A stretch of DNA of 64,000 nucleotides from Symbiodinium microadriaticum (taxonomy: Eukaryota > Sar > Dinophyceae > Suessiales > Symbiodiniaceae). The notes under the pieces were generated by a model that saw only the letters and a program-made list of their open reading frames with translations, was not told the DNA's origin and ran no database searches. The position numbers and the translations under genes are program-made. Every line of letters begins with the position of its first letter. Position 1 is the stretch's first letter. Positions 41,615-52,214 of this stretch are shown here, one piece after another. The stretch is taken from contig LSRX01001349.1 in the NCBI GenBank assembly GCA_001939145.1, positions 65,141 to 129,140 on the forward strand, in the 5' to 3' direction.

Positions 41615-44600
41615 CTAATCGAACCAACAAGGCAAGATTTGTGCAGGCAAACCACTCTCAAGCCAGTTCGACAAAGCACGCGATGCAATCGAAGATGCAG
41701 CTGGAAAATGTGGCAGACTACACCAAACCTTCCGTATAGTTTGGGCAGGATAACCATTTAGAGCCCAGATGCAGATCTCCGCATGCACAGCACAACGCAG
41801 GTGATCGGGTTCTAATCTTAAAGATTTCAGTCGAACAAGTTTCCCTGCAGCGATTCCGCGTAACTCACGCAAGTCTGCATGAGCTGCTCCAAGCCACGGT
41901 TTTAAGCGAAACTTTTTTGGTACGCCCTCTCCGGCGGCGTTTCGCCACTCACTTTCTACACCGTCAGCCCTAACACTCAACATCCCATCTATGCTATCCA
42001 ACCAAACGTCAAGCCAGGGGAACCCTAGAAATTCACGCACGGCAGGATCAAAGGCTATAGGTTTAGCATAGATTTCACGCGTAAGGTGATGCAAGCAGTC
42101 AGAGCAGAGAACGCGCGAGGCCATTGCAAGGTCATCCACATATCGCGTATTAGCTACAGAAGTGTGCAAAGATGATGCTTCTGCAGGTAGGAAACCTGTG
42201 CGCTTGAAACGAGCAGTGTCCTCGCAAGCTTGCATCTCGGCCACAGCAAGCACGGCTGAAGCAATTGCTTTTGATAGTTGACCACCAATGGGGGCACCAA
42301 CAGCTTGACGAAACAAGGCTTTACCTAAGCGAACTACAGGTTGACGCAGTGCCAAGTCCAATACACTCAGGATGTCTGACCACGTCCAAACTGTAGACGT
42401 CGTGCGCTTACGGAACTCATTTGTGGCCAGCCATGTGTGGAGGCGCCTAGAGCGAGCAACGACAATCCCTGTGGCATTCGGCATTAGCTGTTGTAAGCGC
42501 TGGATCAAAGAGGCAACTGCTTCGCGGATTTTGGAGGGGGTGAGCTCTTCATACATTTGCGCGGCATCACACACACACAGCGACAGGATAGGCTTTGGCT
42601 TTTGACAACGGCAGCAATTACAACTGGTATCACGCAGGCCAGACACTGCAGCACGAAAGTCCTTTACTGCGGTGAAAAGGTTGGGGGTCTCAAAACCCAC
42701 TGATAATGCAGTGATAATGCCCAGGATTGCTCTGCCGGCACCACGATACACGTGACGGGCAGGATGTGAGTGCCACGAGATGATTCTACGAAAACATGAA
42801 TGGCCTACCTTTTGACATACATGCCGTGTAGTAAAAGCATCGGTAGAAAAACATTTGGCCTTGAGGGTGCAGTAAGCATAGGGGAGCTGGAAACTCCTCC
42901 ACCGCTGACGTGACGCAAATCTTTGGAGGTGCGTTGGAAGCAAGCTGACGTGTAACTTGCGGTAGTCTTCGCAAATGTCAACTACAGTACCTGAGACGGG
43001 CAGCCAATGCACGGCATCTTGACGGAACATCCAAAAGCACCACTTTTCATACAGTTGAATGGGCATGGACCAAGCAGCATGCTTGTCTTTGTCCTCCTGC
43101 ACAAGGACATGACCAGAAGTAACATTTGCAAGTTTGGACGCATATTTCTCATACTGCGAAGATGGTGCTACTTCTTGACCAGAAGCAGAAACCATGCGGC
43201 CAAGTACTGTGAGCGGGGGAGTGCATCTCATACGATGAGCAAGCCAACAAATCGTTCTTGAAGTATCCCGTAGTTGGTCTGATTGTGACTTCCAAATCGG
43301 AACCTTCCAGTGCAACTTGTGCCTACACATGGATCTGCATTCAGCAGCGGAGGGCTTAAGCTTATGCAAAGCACAGGTAGCATAAGAGGCACTAAACGTT
43401 TTTGCAACAGCGATGTGTTTCCACTTGCTGGCAAACGTGCAGTTTTTTCCACGCACAGGCTGTAGCAAGGAGGCAAACCACGTACTGTGAACATGTTTGA
43501 CCTTATGACGAACCTGAGCTTTCATGTGACGGACACACTCATGGAAAATCCGAAGCGGGATCTGTTGAGGCCAAGAAATGCAGATCCGCTTAAGTGGAGC
43601 CAAGCCCAGACTGACAAGGAGGTGCGAGACACGTTGCGTTGCACGGATTTTTGCACTACCTGGGGGCATAGCACGCACACGAGAGGCAAGGAAGACTGCG
43701 CACCAAGAATCTTTATCTGCGACGATGGCAGCACTACAGAAGACCCGCACGCGCTGGAAGAGGCTGTCCCAGCACACGAAACGTGAGTCAGCAATGTAGC
43801 GTGTTAGCACTGCCGACATGTCAACACGCGCTATGTCAACTGGGCCAAAGCCTAAGCCTGACAGGACCATGTGCTGGATTCCTAAGGTGTATCCGCTAGC
43901 AAACCCGACACGGAACATTAAGTCACGATGCTGGCGCAGAGGCTGTGCTTGCGATTCCAGCCCACATTGTGCCTGACAAATATGCCTGCTGCGGTGCCAC
44001 AAGTCATATCTGAAAGCTTGGGCGTGGACCGGGTTTGCAGGAGGCCTTCTGCATCGAGGGCGTTTGCGGTTTCGACGAGAAGCACAAGAGCGTCTGGCAC
44101 GCTGCACATGTACACTGCCGATCGACTTGCTGTTACCATGCTGCTGGAAGCACGAAATGCTTGCATCCTCCAAAGCACGAATGTATGCTTCAGGGCCTTG
44201 CTCTAAAACCCAAAACATGTGATCAGCGAGGGGGACATTCCGAAACAGCTTACATTTCCTAGTGTGTTGCCGTGAAGCTGTGTTTTGCCCCGAGCGAGCA
44301 TGCATGTGCTCAAGCATGTGCTGGTATGCGCGGTGCACGGGAGAAGAGCCCTGGCAGCGGTGTCTCTGCACATCAAACTTTGTGGAGCCAACATAGTTGA
44401 AGTACGGAGAGGAAAGCTGATACAGAACGGCATTTGAAGGTTGGATGCACAGGGCAGCGTGAACCTGCAAGCTTAGGAACTGTGTGAAGGCAGCTTTGGA
44501 CTCCTGAGTCCAACCGATCGGGTCCAGAAACGCACCAAACACAGAGGGGTGCAAGCCCAGACATCTCTTGATGGCACGCTGGTGTTTTCTGCGCCCCCCT

Positions 44601-45448
44601 CTTGCCTGCCAGGCGGTAAGCAGTGTAAGCCTGAGGCTGCTGCAAGCAAGAAGCAGGACGTCTGTGGCCAGGGAAGTGGACCGCTTTGTGCGCAAGGTTG
44701 GTGGAAAGACCCAGGAACACAGGAAACGAGAGACCACACCGAGACTTTGGATGTGCTCCCAGGAAACAGCGTGTGATTCGACTAAGCAGGCTATGTGAGC
44801 AGCAGTGTGTAGCATGGCGGCCAACACATCTGCCTGCAACAGCCGGGTAGCACTCAAAGGTTTCGCAGCAACAAGGGCAGTCTGCCAAGCACGCGTACGT
44901 GAAGCCGGCACGGAAAGACCGGAACACCATGTCATTAGGCACGAAACGACATGCTGGTGCATCTCACGCTGAGACAACTCAGTAAAGCCGGAAGATTCAA
45001 AGCGCACATGACACGGCGCAAATCGCACACGACGAGTGGGTAGTGGAGGCACCTGAAGTCTGTCAGCTGCATGCACAGTAGCGGTAGGCTGGATACAAGC
45101 ATGCAAGGGCATGACCGCAGCCATGGTTTTCAGGCACCAGCGGCGCATGAGGCGCCACAACACTTTGCACAGCCGCGGAAGAAGCCACCGACGAAGCCAT
45201 CTGTTGGCTTTACGTTGCAAAGTCCGAACTCTGGGACGACGACGTTTGCGCATGCGACGAGAGCTTTTTTTGCATCTGCTGGCAATATGGAATGGATTTG
45301 GCTGATGAAAGAATGTGGTAAAGTGCGAGGTGATGGCGGAGCCAGGTTGCAACCCTAGCAGCCAAGCACTCGTGTTCCAGCAGAGAAGGCAAGCGAGCCT
45401 GCAGCTGAAACGGAAAATGTATGCAAGAATCTTGAAGCTCAGAATCAT
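41615..45448 (-). CDS. Penelope-like polyprotein: GIY-YIG-like endonuclease plus reverse transcriptase
   Basis: A single 1277-codon ORF from an ATG at 45448 to TAG at 41615, about 70 bp inside the upstream terminal repeat. Residues 59-110 are very Arg/Lys-rich and may bind nucleic acid. Residues about 338-440 resemble a GIY-YIG nuclease: a degenerate VLY at 341-343 in the GIY position, YVGST at 352-356, a candidate catalytic Arg362 exactly ten residues after Tyr352, then Glu427 and Asn439 as candidate metal-binding and conserved residues. A Cys/His cluster lies at C692, H695, C704, C708, H710 and H713, and a Cys knot at 943-948. The reverse transcriptase occupies about 900-1200. Motif A is CDAAQMYEEL with Asp961, motif B is QAVGAPIGGQLS at 1048-1059, and motif C is RYVDD with Asp1105/Asp1106. 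It would copy element RNA from a nick made by the nuclease. The function of residues 110-330 and 440-900 is not recognised. There is no frameshift or internal stop. Confidence 0.87.
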   Translation of the reverse strand: MILSFKILAYIFRFSCRLACLLCWNTSAWLLGLQPGSAITSHFTTFFHQPNPFHIASRCKKSSRRMRKRRRPRVRTLQRKANRWLRRWLLPRLCKVLWRLMRRWCLKTMAAVMPLHACIQPTATVHAADRLQVPPLPTRRVRFAPCHVRFESSGFTELSQREMHQHVVSCLMTWCSGLSVPASRTRAWQTALVAAKPLSATRLLQADVLAAMLHTAAHIACLVESHAVSWEHIQSLGVVSRFLCSWVFPPTLRTKRSTSLATDVLLLACSSLRLTLLTAWQARGGRRKHQRAIKRCLGLHPSVFGAFLDPIGWTQESKAAFTQFLSLQVHAALCIQPSNAVLYQLSSPYFNYVGSTKFDVQRHRCQGSSPVHRAYQHMLEHMHARSGQNTASRQHTRKCKLFRNVPLADHMFWVLEQGPEAYIRALEDASISCFQQHGNSKSIGSVHVQRARRSCASRRNRKRPRCRRPPANPVHAQAFRYDLWHRSRHICQAQCGLESQAQPLRQHRDLMFRVGFASGYTLGIQHMVLSGLGFGPVDIARVDMSAVLTRYIADSRFVCWDSLFQRVRVFCSAAIVADKDSWCAVFLASRVRAMPPGSAKIRATQRVSHLLVSLGLAPLKRICISWPQQIPLRIFHECVRHMKAQVRHKVKHVHSTWFASLLQPVRGKNCTFASKWKHIAVAKTFSASYATCALHKLKPSAAECRSMCRHKLHWKVPIWKSQSDQLRDTSRTICWLAHRMRCTPPLTVLGRMVSASGQEVAPSSQYEKYASKLANVTSGHVLVQEDKDKHAAWSMPIQLYEKWCFWMFRQDAVHWLPVSGTVVDICEDYRKLHVSLLPTHLQRFASRQRWRSFQLPYAYCTLKAKCFSTDAFTTRHVCQKVGHSCFRRIISWHSHPARHVYRGAGRAILGIITALSVGFETPNLFTAVKDFRAAVSGLRDTSCNCCRCQKPKPILSLCVCDAAQMYEELTPSKIREAVASLIQRLQQLMPNATGIVVARSRRLHTWLATNEFRKRTTSTVWTWSDILSVLDLALRQPVVRLGKALFRQAVGAPIGGQLSKAIASAVLAVAEMQACEDTARFKRTGFLPAEASSLHTSVANTRYVDDLAMASRVLCSDCLHHLTREIYAKPIAFDPAVREFLGFPWLDVWLDSIDGMLSVRADGVESEWRNAAGEGVPKKFRLKPWLGAAHADLRELRGIAAGKLVRLKSLRLEPDHLRCAVHAEICIWALNGYPAQTIRKVWCSLPHFPAASSIASRALSNWLESGLPAQILPCWFD

Positions 45449-45518
45449 TGTTTCAGTGACAGCGTTTACCGGTGACTCAACCTGGCGGGAGTCCGAGGAG
45501 TCAAACGCCGGAACCCTG

Positions 45519-46059
45519 GTTCACACAGACACTCAATCGCATCTGTTTCTGAGGCCGTCCGCCATTCAATCACACTGTGAGCGCGGATTGGGTGTGTTGA
45601 ACACTTCTACGTCTGAGTCTCTACAAGAAGCGGCCCCGTGCGAGTCAAAAGCTGCAGATGCCAATTAGACATGTGTAGGGCACACGTGATTTGCTACATC
45701 ATGGCACCTAGGCGAGCATTCGACGCCCAAGTGTCCACAACACATGCGCTGCAAACGAAGTGAGGTATGGATACACACCTGCTGAAGCTATGTGCAACAT
45801 GCTGCTATCAGCCCCATCCGCTGTGAGTTTCAAGCCGGTTTGATTCATGACTCCACCTTGCAGCTGAAAGTCCAGGCCTGGAATCTGAACAGGCATGGTT
45901 TGATGCAACTGCAGCTGTGAAATCTGCCAAAACCGTCCCAGCATGTATGAAATCGTAGACTGGATGAGCGATTGGCAAGTCTGACTCCATATGCTCATCA
46001 AGACTGCTAGCAGTACGCTGAGCTGAAGCGAAAGACTGATCATGTACAGCAGGAAGTCT
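45519..46059 (-). repeat. Upstream terminal direct repeat (pseudo-LTR) of the element
   Basis: Identical to 40130-40670 over 541 bp. Its outer end abuts the target duplication at 46060-46073. It precedes a 70-bp leader and the ATG of the RT ORF on the minus strand, so it is the likely site of the element's promoter. No TATA-like box is evident. Confidence 0.9.
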
Positions 46060-46073
46060 GGAGGAACGTCCTG
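46060..46073. repeat. Target-site duplication, right copy
   Basis: GGAGGAACGTCCTG, identical to 40116-40129. Only the first G could equally be assigned to the terminal repeat. Confidence 0.85.
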
Positions 46074-46330
46074 CAGCCGGCTCGCTGGACAAAAATCTTC
46101 TGAAGCTTCCACGATAAACCCAGCAACTCTGATTGCAAGCGGTGTGGTTGCGGGCTTGGAGTTTCAGGTATAGTTACGGTTTAGGGTTTAGGCTCAAGCA
46201 AGCACCGGCGCACAGGGGATGGTTCCCGGTGATCCGAAGGTATAAGGCGCCTGCGAGCAGGCACAGGAGCAGAGACTGCTTCATGGGAGCGATGGCAAAG
46301 CAATGGAAAATTGGAATATTTATAGGGACC
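46074..46330. other. Telomere-motif-free island, right of the retroelement
   Basis: Mostly unique sequence downstream of the right target duplication, with one short TTTAGGG remnant near 46178-46192. It is the right half of the locus interrupted by the element. No gene is recognised. Confidence 0.35.
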
Positions 46331-48199
46331 TTACAAAAGAAGTAGGTTTGGTAGGGTAGGGTAAGGTAGGGTGTAGCTTCTTTGCTGCTTCTGCCTTCTG
46401 TAGACTAGTGAGTAGTCTTTAGAGTCCCAGCACCACTCCACAGTAGCCGACCCTATACCCTGAACCCGAAACCCTCGACGCTAAGTAGCGCTACCATCTT
46501 AGGTACTTTTCGGGATTCTCATGCGACTGCAGGCATCCTAGATTTTACATCCAAATTAGGGTTTGGGGCTTAGGGTTTAGGGTTTAGGGCTTAGGGCTTA
46601 TGGTTTAGGGTTTAGGGTTTAGGGTGTTTCGGAAGAAGGGTTTAGGTTCAGGGTTTCGGGCCTAACCATCACCGCCCAAGCCCTCAACACAACCCTCACT
46701 TAAATTAAGCTACAAAAATCTAAAAACCTTCAAGAGCGCCGCAGACCCCAACTAGACAGCCTAAACCGACAAACTCCTCCAGCCCCTCATGGAAGGCCCT
46801 ATTAAAAAAAACACCTGAAACCCTAAACCCTAAACCCTAAACCCGGAGCGAAACTGAGCTTAGGTGCCAGAATCTGCCTCAGACAGCCGCAGCCAGTCGG
46901 CATGCTCCGAGGTGAGCCCTCGCCCCAGTACGTCTTGTAGAGTGGTTTAAAGGGTTTAGGGGTTTAGGGTTTTAGGGCTAGTGTGGTTTAAAGGTTAAGG
47001 CTTAGGAGGTTTATGCTTCTGAAGGGGGCCTTTGTTTGGTTTAGGCTTCTCTTCGAGATGATACATCCTGCATAGCCCAGAACTCCAGCCGAACCCCACG
47101 CCTAGACCCACAAATTTGAACATTCCGGGGCTGTTTAGGGGGGTTTCAGATGCCTGGCAGTAGGGTTGGGGATTTTGGGCTACGGATTGCGAGGTTTTGG
47201 GGGTTTAACGCCTTTTAAATTGATGTAAAAGTTTAGTGCTGCTGCTTGGTTCGCCACAAGCAGCCATTTGCCGCCCCGACTAGCAGTAGTCTAGTCATCG
47301 TATACTTTCCCAAGCATTAACTTACATAGCCTTTATTCTGAAGAGCCGAGCTCTTGATTTATTTTTGGGTCCTTTGGGCGTTTGAGAGCAGTAGTACTAG
47401 TAGGAAAAACGGAGTAGCAGAGATGTCAACGTCCAAAATTGGATCAATTTTCTGGCTCAGGGCTTGCTACGCCCTTGACCCTAAACCCGAAACCCTAGAC
47501 CCTAAACCCTAAACCCTAAACCCTAAGCCCTAAACCTTAAGCCCTACGTCCTAATTCGGCATTCTCAGCCCGAAACTCCTGGACATGAGCCCAAAGCAAC
47601 CCACGGTGGGTTTGGGGCTGCAAGAGACAACTCTGAAATAACCCCAATAAGCGTTTAGGGTTTAGGGTTTAGTGTTTAGGGTTTAGGGTTCAATAACCCC
47701 AATAAGTGTTTAGGGTTTAGGGTTCAATATCCCCAGTAGGCCCTCTGTTGTGGATTAGGGCTTAGGGTTTAGGGTTTAACCGGGACCCTAAGGTTGAGAA
47801 CTACCCATAGAGAGTGTCTTCTCTGTCAGTCTTCTGCACATCGCTCGAGCCCTTTGCAACCCTAAACCCTAAACCCTAAACCCTAACATCATGTCAATGG
47901 GTTTGTGGGTCCAGGAACGCACCTGAGAAAAGTCCCTCTCCTGCCGAGCTCCAGGTAAATGCACCACTCAGCTGTGTTGCCTGGGAAAAGCTAAAGAACC
48001 GGATGCATCGGTCTAAACCCTAAGCCCTAAACCCTTATGGGCAGTTGGCGCCGGCAGCGAACACCAGAATGCCTCAAATTCACTTGTGGTCTCCAGTGGC
48101 CATCGGTCTACGAGGGTTTAGGGCTTAGGAAGGCCTCTCAGTCTTTTCCGGTCCCTTCAGGGTCATTGGGTTTGGGGCTTTGGGTTTAGGGCAGGGTTC

Positions 48200-48306
48200 C
48201 CAGGCCTTCCAATATCCCTTAATTCAAGAACATACTAACGTACCTTAACTTGTAGTGGGAACCCTACTACGATTATACTCCTTAGTTAAGGGATGCTGGA
48301 AGGTCT
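48200..48306 (+). mobile_element. Family D-like palindromic element, diverged
   Basis: CCAGGCCTTCCAATATCCC and GGGATGCTGGAAGGTCTG are inverted, with the ATATCCCTTAATT phrase of family D but different tips. Confidence 0.65.
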
Positions 48307-49020
48307 GCGTTCCCTAAGATGTGCAAGAGCTCCGAGCTTAGAAAGGCCTTAAGGGGTTCCTGTAAGGGCAACGACGTGGGAGTGAGTGGTGCGTTGACGC
48401 TCTCACGCTTGCTTGCTGGCCCTTTTTATGGCGGAACGGCGAACTTGTAGATCGGGCATTAAAAGGGACCTTTAGAGAACTACTCCTATACCCCTAAGCC
48501 CTCAACCCCTAAGCCCCTTATAACCCTAAACCCTAAACCTTATAACCCTAAACCCTGAACCCTAAACCCTGATCCTTACCCAGGCCTTGGCTCACGTCTG
48601 CGCAGCGCTTGGGTTGCCGACGCCGCTTCCTTGGAGTGGCAGGCGCGGGCCAGGGTTGGGGGGTTTGGGGTTCTAGGGTTGAGGGTTTAGGGGCTTGGGT
48701 TTGGGACTTTGGGTCTGGGGTTTGATTTTAGGTTTGGGGTTTAGGGTGTAATTAGGGATCTGGGGTGTAGGGTTCATTAGACTAGAGTCATAGAGATTCT
48801 GAGACCCTTGTGGCTTCCTTTACAAGCACATCACTGCAGGACCGATCCATGGTTGGTTTGCCCAACCGAAATTGGTGGACGCTAAATCTGGGGTTCAAGC
48901 CATTGGGGCTCAGGGCTTAGGGTTTCGAGTTTGGGGTTGTGGCTTGGGTTTGGGATTTTGGGTCTGGGGTTCGGGTTTAGGGCAGTCCTGAAGGGTTTGT
49001 TCGTTAAAGTTGAGGCAGTA

Positions 49021-49065
49021 TGGCATATTCCTTACTATGGTTAATGCAGGATTTATATCATCAAC
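49021..49065 (+). mobile_element. Family A palindromic element, right end only
   Basis: Ends TTAATGCAGGATTTATATCA then TCAACTGTAG, matching the family right arm. Confidence 0.7.
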
Positions 49066-49263
49066 TGTAGAAACATTTATGGACGCCTAAGCCTTATATA
49101 TACTCCAGACGCCTCCCGACACTGAAGCCCTGAACCCTACCTAAACCGAAACTATCAAAGCCTAGCCCTGAACGCCAACCAGGTCTTGACAGCCAAGTTT
49201 CAAGATTGGCTGGATTCTGCCACTTTGCTGGGATGGCTCGTTATTGGGCATTGTGTTCCCAAC

Positions 49264-49388
49264 AGGGTCACATACACTACTCTTATTGTGGAATGAGGCC
49301 CCCCCCCCCCCCGGCAAAAAAAAAAAAACAGGATTAACATGGTATTTTGGCGCCTAGTTCCAAATTGGCGGTATCGTTGGACCCTTTG
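49264..49388 (+). mobile_element. Family F element with C14/A13 homopolymers
   Basis: AGGGTCACATACACTACTC and GTTGGACCCTTTG arms, with CTTATTGTGGAATGAGG / GCGCCTAGTTCCA inside. The middle has become long C and A homopolymers (about 49299-49328), which are also likely sequencing-error sites. Confidence 0.6.
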
Positions 49389-49855
49389 ATTAAGCTTTGA
49401 TGGAATTTGGCGAGGGAAATCAAACCCGAAACCCTAAGCCCCTAAACCCTAAACCCCTGAACCCTCTAACCCTTAACCCTAACCCCCCCAAAAAAAACAA
49501 AAAAACAACAACAACAAATACAAAGCCGTTAAAAACATACAAAGCCCTAAACAAAACATTACAAAGCCCTAAAACATTACAGAGACCTTAGGTTGACCAC
49601 GTCGAGTTGATGCTCGACCTCTCCACTGGCTCCGAAGGAGCCTGTGTTTAGGGTTCTAGAGACTCTAGGGTTAAGGGCTTTAGGGCTTTAGAACGTAGGT
49701 TTTAAGATTTTTAGGGTTTAGAGTTCAGGGTTTAGGGTTTAGGGTTTAGGGCTTAGGGTTTAGAGTTTAGTGAGTACCCCCAAGTTTTGATATGCTGCGT
49801 AGCGGGGTCCAGGTACCGGGCTTTGCGTCCAAACTCCGAAGGGCTTCAGGTAATG

Positions 49856-49931
49856 GGCAGGAATCTGGTCACATATGAGCCCTAATATTTTGGGGTTGTA
49901 GGGCCAGGGTTTCTTAATCAGGTTCCTACAG
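49856..49931 (+). mobile_element. Family J element, right part
   Basis: TTTCTTAATCAGGTTCCTAC matches the right arm of the family. The preceding ATATTTTGGGGTTGTAGGG matches the interior of the copy at 62134. No left arm is evident. Confidence 0.6.
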
Positions 49932-50894
49932 TGTGTCGGGGTGTATATCGCCCATATGTATCTGGTAGTGTCCCTGTTCATTCGAACTGGGATTGGGCGT
50001 CACCAGTTTTAAGTTGTGATTTTGGGGTCCTTGGAGTCAGGATCCTTCTCTGAGGTTCGTGTCTGCACAAACCATGTCTAATGGTCGCTTGCAGAGTTGA
50101 TCTACTTGTCTAGGGCTTTGTAGGTTGTTGAGATGTGTCATCTTGAGTGGGTACGGGAATGCTGTTGATGTGTTTTTTTCTAGGGGATTTGTTTATATGG
50201 TTCTTTTAGGAATGTTAGGTATCCTAAACCCTAAACCCCAAACGGCATTCTCAGGGCTCTAAAGGGTTTTCGGATTGTTTTGGAGGATTGGGCGCCTTAC
50301 GCTTGAGCTGAGAGTTTCGGGTCTAGGGTTCAGGGTCGTGGCAGTTTGAATGTTTTAGAGTACTCTATTTTGGATTGCAGAAAGTTTTTAGGGTCTGGGG
50401 TTTCGGGCTGAGGGTTACCTACTAAGCTTTTGGGTTCAGGGTTTAGGGTGTGGTCTTTGGTTCTTAATTGTAAGGTTCGGTGCGTTTGCATCCGATTGCT
50501 TCGGCAAACACCGGCGCGCAAGACTTGTCAAATCAAACAGTTCCTGCATGTACTTACTACCCTCTACAACTCCGCCCTACACCAATTAGGCCCTAAACCC
50601 TCTACAACTATGCAAGTCTTTACAAGAGCCGTTCGTTGCCGAATCCAGGATACGCGGTGCGGAGGGCGACCGTCCACATGAAGGAGGGGCTTGTTCCTTT
50701 TTCTGTTTGGGGTTGGGGTTGAAGTTCTAGAGATCTAGGGTTTTAGGGCGTCGGGGTTCAATTTTTAACTTCAGGGTTCAACCCCAAAACCTGAAGATAT
50801 CCCTTGTAGAAACCGTTTAGCAGCCCTAAGTTATACTAACACTTACAGTCCCTGTTGAACCCATCATCATGACACACCAAGCACTGAAGGAGGT

Positions 50895-51125
50895 AGCTTA
50901 ACCCTAAGCCCTAAACCCTAAACCCTCAATCCAAAACCTTAACCCCAAACCCCAAAACCCTAAACCCTAAAGACCCCCAATCCCTAAACCCCAAAACCCC
51001 AAAACGCTAAACCCTAAATCCCAAAACCCTAAACCCTAAACCCCAAAACCCAAAAGCCCCAAAACCCCAAAACCCCAAAACCCCGAAAACACCAAAAACC
51101 TTAGAAAACCCTAAAGCCTAAACCC
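50895..51125 (-). repeat. CCCTAAA/CCCCAAAA array
   Basis: C-strand array that drifts from CCCTAAA to CCCCAAAA units (51045-51090). Confidence 0.85.
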
Positions 51126-51218
51126 AAGCTCTGCAGGAAGTAGCTCCTGGGGAAGAGCCCGGAACGACTCTCTTCAAAATGATCAAACCGAAGCGCTCTG
51201 GGCTGCGTTTTTTTGGGA

Positions 51219-51328
51219 TCTTAGGGGCTTTGGGTTTTTAGGGGTTTAGGGTTTAGGGGTTTAGGGGGTTACGGGTTTAGGGGTTTAGGGGTTTAGGGGT
51301 TTAGGGTTTAGGGTTTAGGGTTTGGGGA
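51219..51328 (+). repeat. TTTAGGG/TTTAGGGG array
   Basis: G-strand array. It is flanked on each side by a GCTCTGGGCTGCG-containing segment (51196-51210 and 51346-51360), together with an adjacent AAGATGATCAA-like phrase, so the array sits within a local duplication. Confidence 0.8.
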
Positions 51329-52106
51329 AGATGATCAAGCCGAAGCGCTCTGGGCTGCGCATTTTGGGGTCTTAGGGGGGTCCTTCAAAGGAACCCACAA
51401 AGAGGAGCATTTAAGGGTTACGAAGGGCCACTTTTCAGAGTTCTGTAAGACTTGCTTTGTGGCTTTCGGCTGTGGATTGAGGGTGAGATGTCCTTTTTTT
51501 GTGTTTTTTTTTTTTTTGGGGGGGGGGGTTCAGTGTTAGGGCCGTCCTCAGAGTGTGGGTTTGCGGAGTAGGGTTAAAGGCTTGAGGTTTAGGGTTGATT
51601 CGGGGTTTGGATTTTGTTCCCTATATCCTCAACCCTCTACCCTGAACCCAAAACTCCTGAAACCTAAACCCTAAACTTCCCTAGACGTAATGACGAACTT
51701 AGAACCGTCAAGCCCCCTTGACGGCCCTAAACGTTCCGACTTTGCTGAATGTTCTTCATTCGGCGTTGAAAGGTTGCCCTAAACCCTAAACCCAAACCCC
51801 TTAAACTGCTTCGCCGATGGACAATATCCTCAAATTCAGAATATACTTTGGCCTTGATATAGGTACTCTAAGGCCTAAACCCTAAACCCTAAGTATATAC
51901 TACAATCGTGAGTTAACGGTGGATCCCTGACATGATTTAGGGTATGTTGGAGTTGGGGTTCAGGGACTTGGGGTTTAGGGACTTGGGGTTTTAGGGACTT
52001 TGTGGTTTTAGGCTTGAGTTTGGGTTTTGGGATTCGGATTTTTGTTTTTGGATTCTCGGTTTAGGATTCTGGGGACCCAGGTGTCGTAAGAACCGATGAG
52101 CTTTGG

Positions 52107-52214
52107 CTCTCTGGTTCTTAGCTGGGAATGGGGAATGGATCCCTATGATAGCCCCTTAAGGTCCCCTATAGTAGTCCCAATAACCCATTCCTCCATTCTC
52201 TACTAAGAACCAGT
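52107..52214 (-). mobile_element. Family E palindromic element, opposite orientation
   Basis: CTCTCTGGTTCTTAGCTGGG to TCTACTAAGAACCAG. The interior CCTATGATAGCCCCTTAAGG is the reverse complement of the copy at 8611-8722. Confidence 0.85.

Larger units (their letters stand above)
40130..46059 (-). mobile_element. Penelope-like retroelement with direct terminal repeats, apparently intact
   Basis: A 5.93-kb insertion read on the minus strand. In order it carries a 541-bp terminal repeat, a 70-bp leader, a 1277-codon ORF (GIY-YIG-like nuclease plus reverse transcriptase), a 240-codon ORF, and a second 541-bp terminal repeat. I aligned the two repeats base by base and found no difference. The 14-mer GGAGGAACGTCCTG lies immediately outside both ends (40116-40129 and 46060-46073) and is read as the target-site duplication. 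A GIY-YIG nuclease with an RT of this motif pattern is diagnostic of Penelope-like elements, whose pseudo-LTRs and variable, longer target duplications also fit. The nuclease lies N-terminal to the RT, the order described for the Naiad/Chlamys branch rather than canonical Penelope. Identical repeats, a perfect duplication and open frames suggest a young copy. An LTR retrotransposon is less likely: no integrase, protease or RNase H was seen, and the duplication is too long. Confidence 0.85.

Noticed and set aside
43228-44942. Additional frames of 75-190 codons overlapping the RT ORF
   Set aside because: They are other-frame shadows of the 1277-codon ORF.
40130-46059. LTR retrotransposon or LINE classification
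   Set aside because: No protease, RNase H or integrase motifs were seen, the target duplication is 14 bp, there is no 3' poly(A), and a GIY-YIG-like motif is present; a Penelope-like element fits better.
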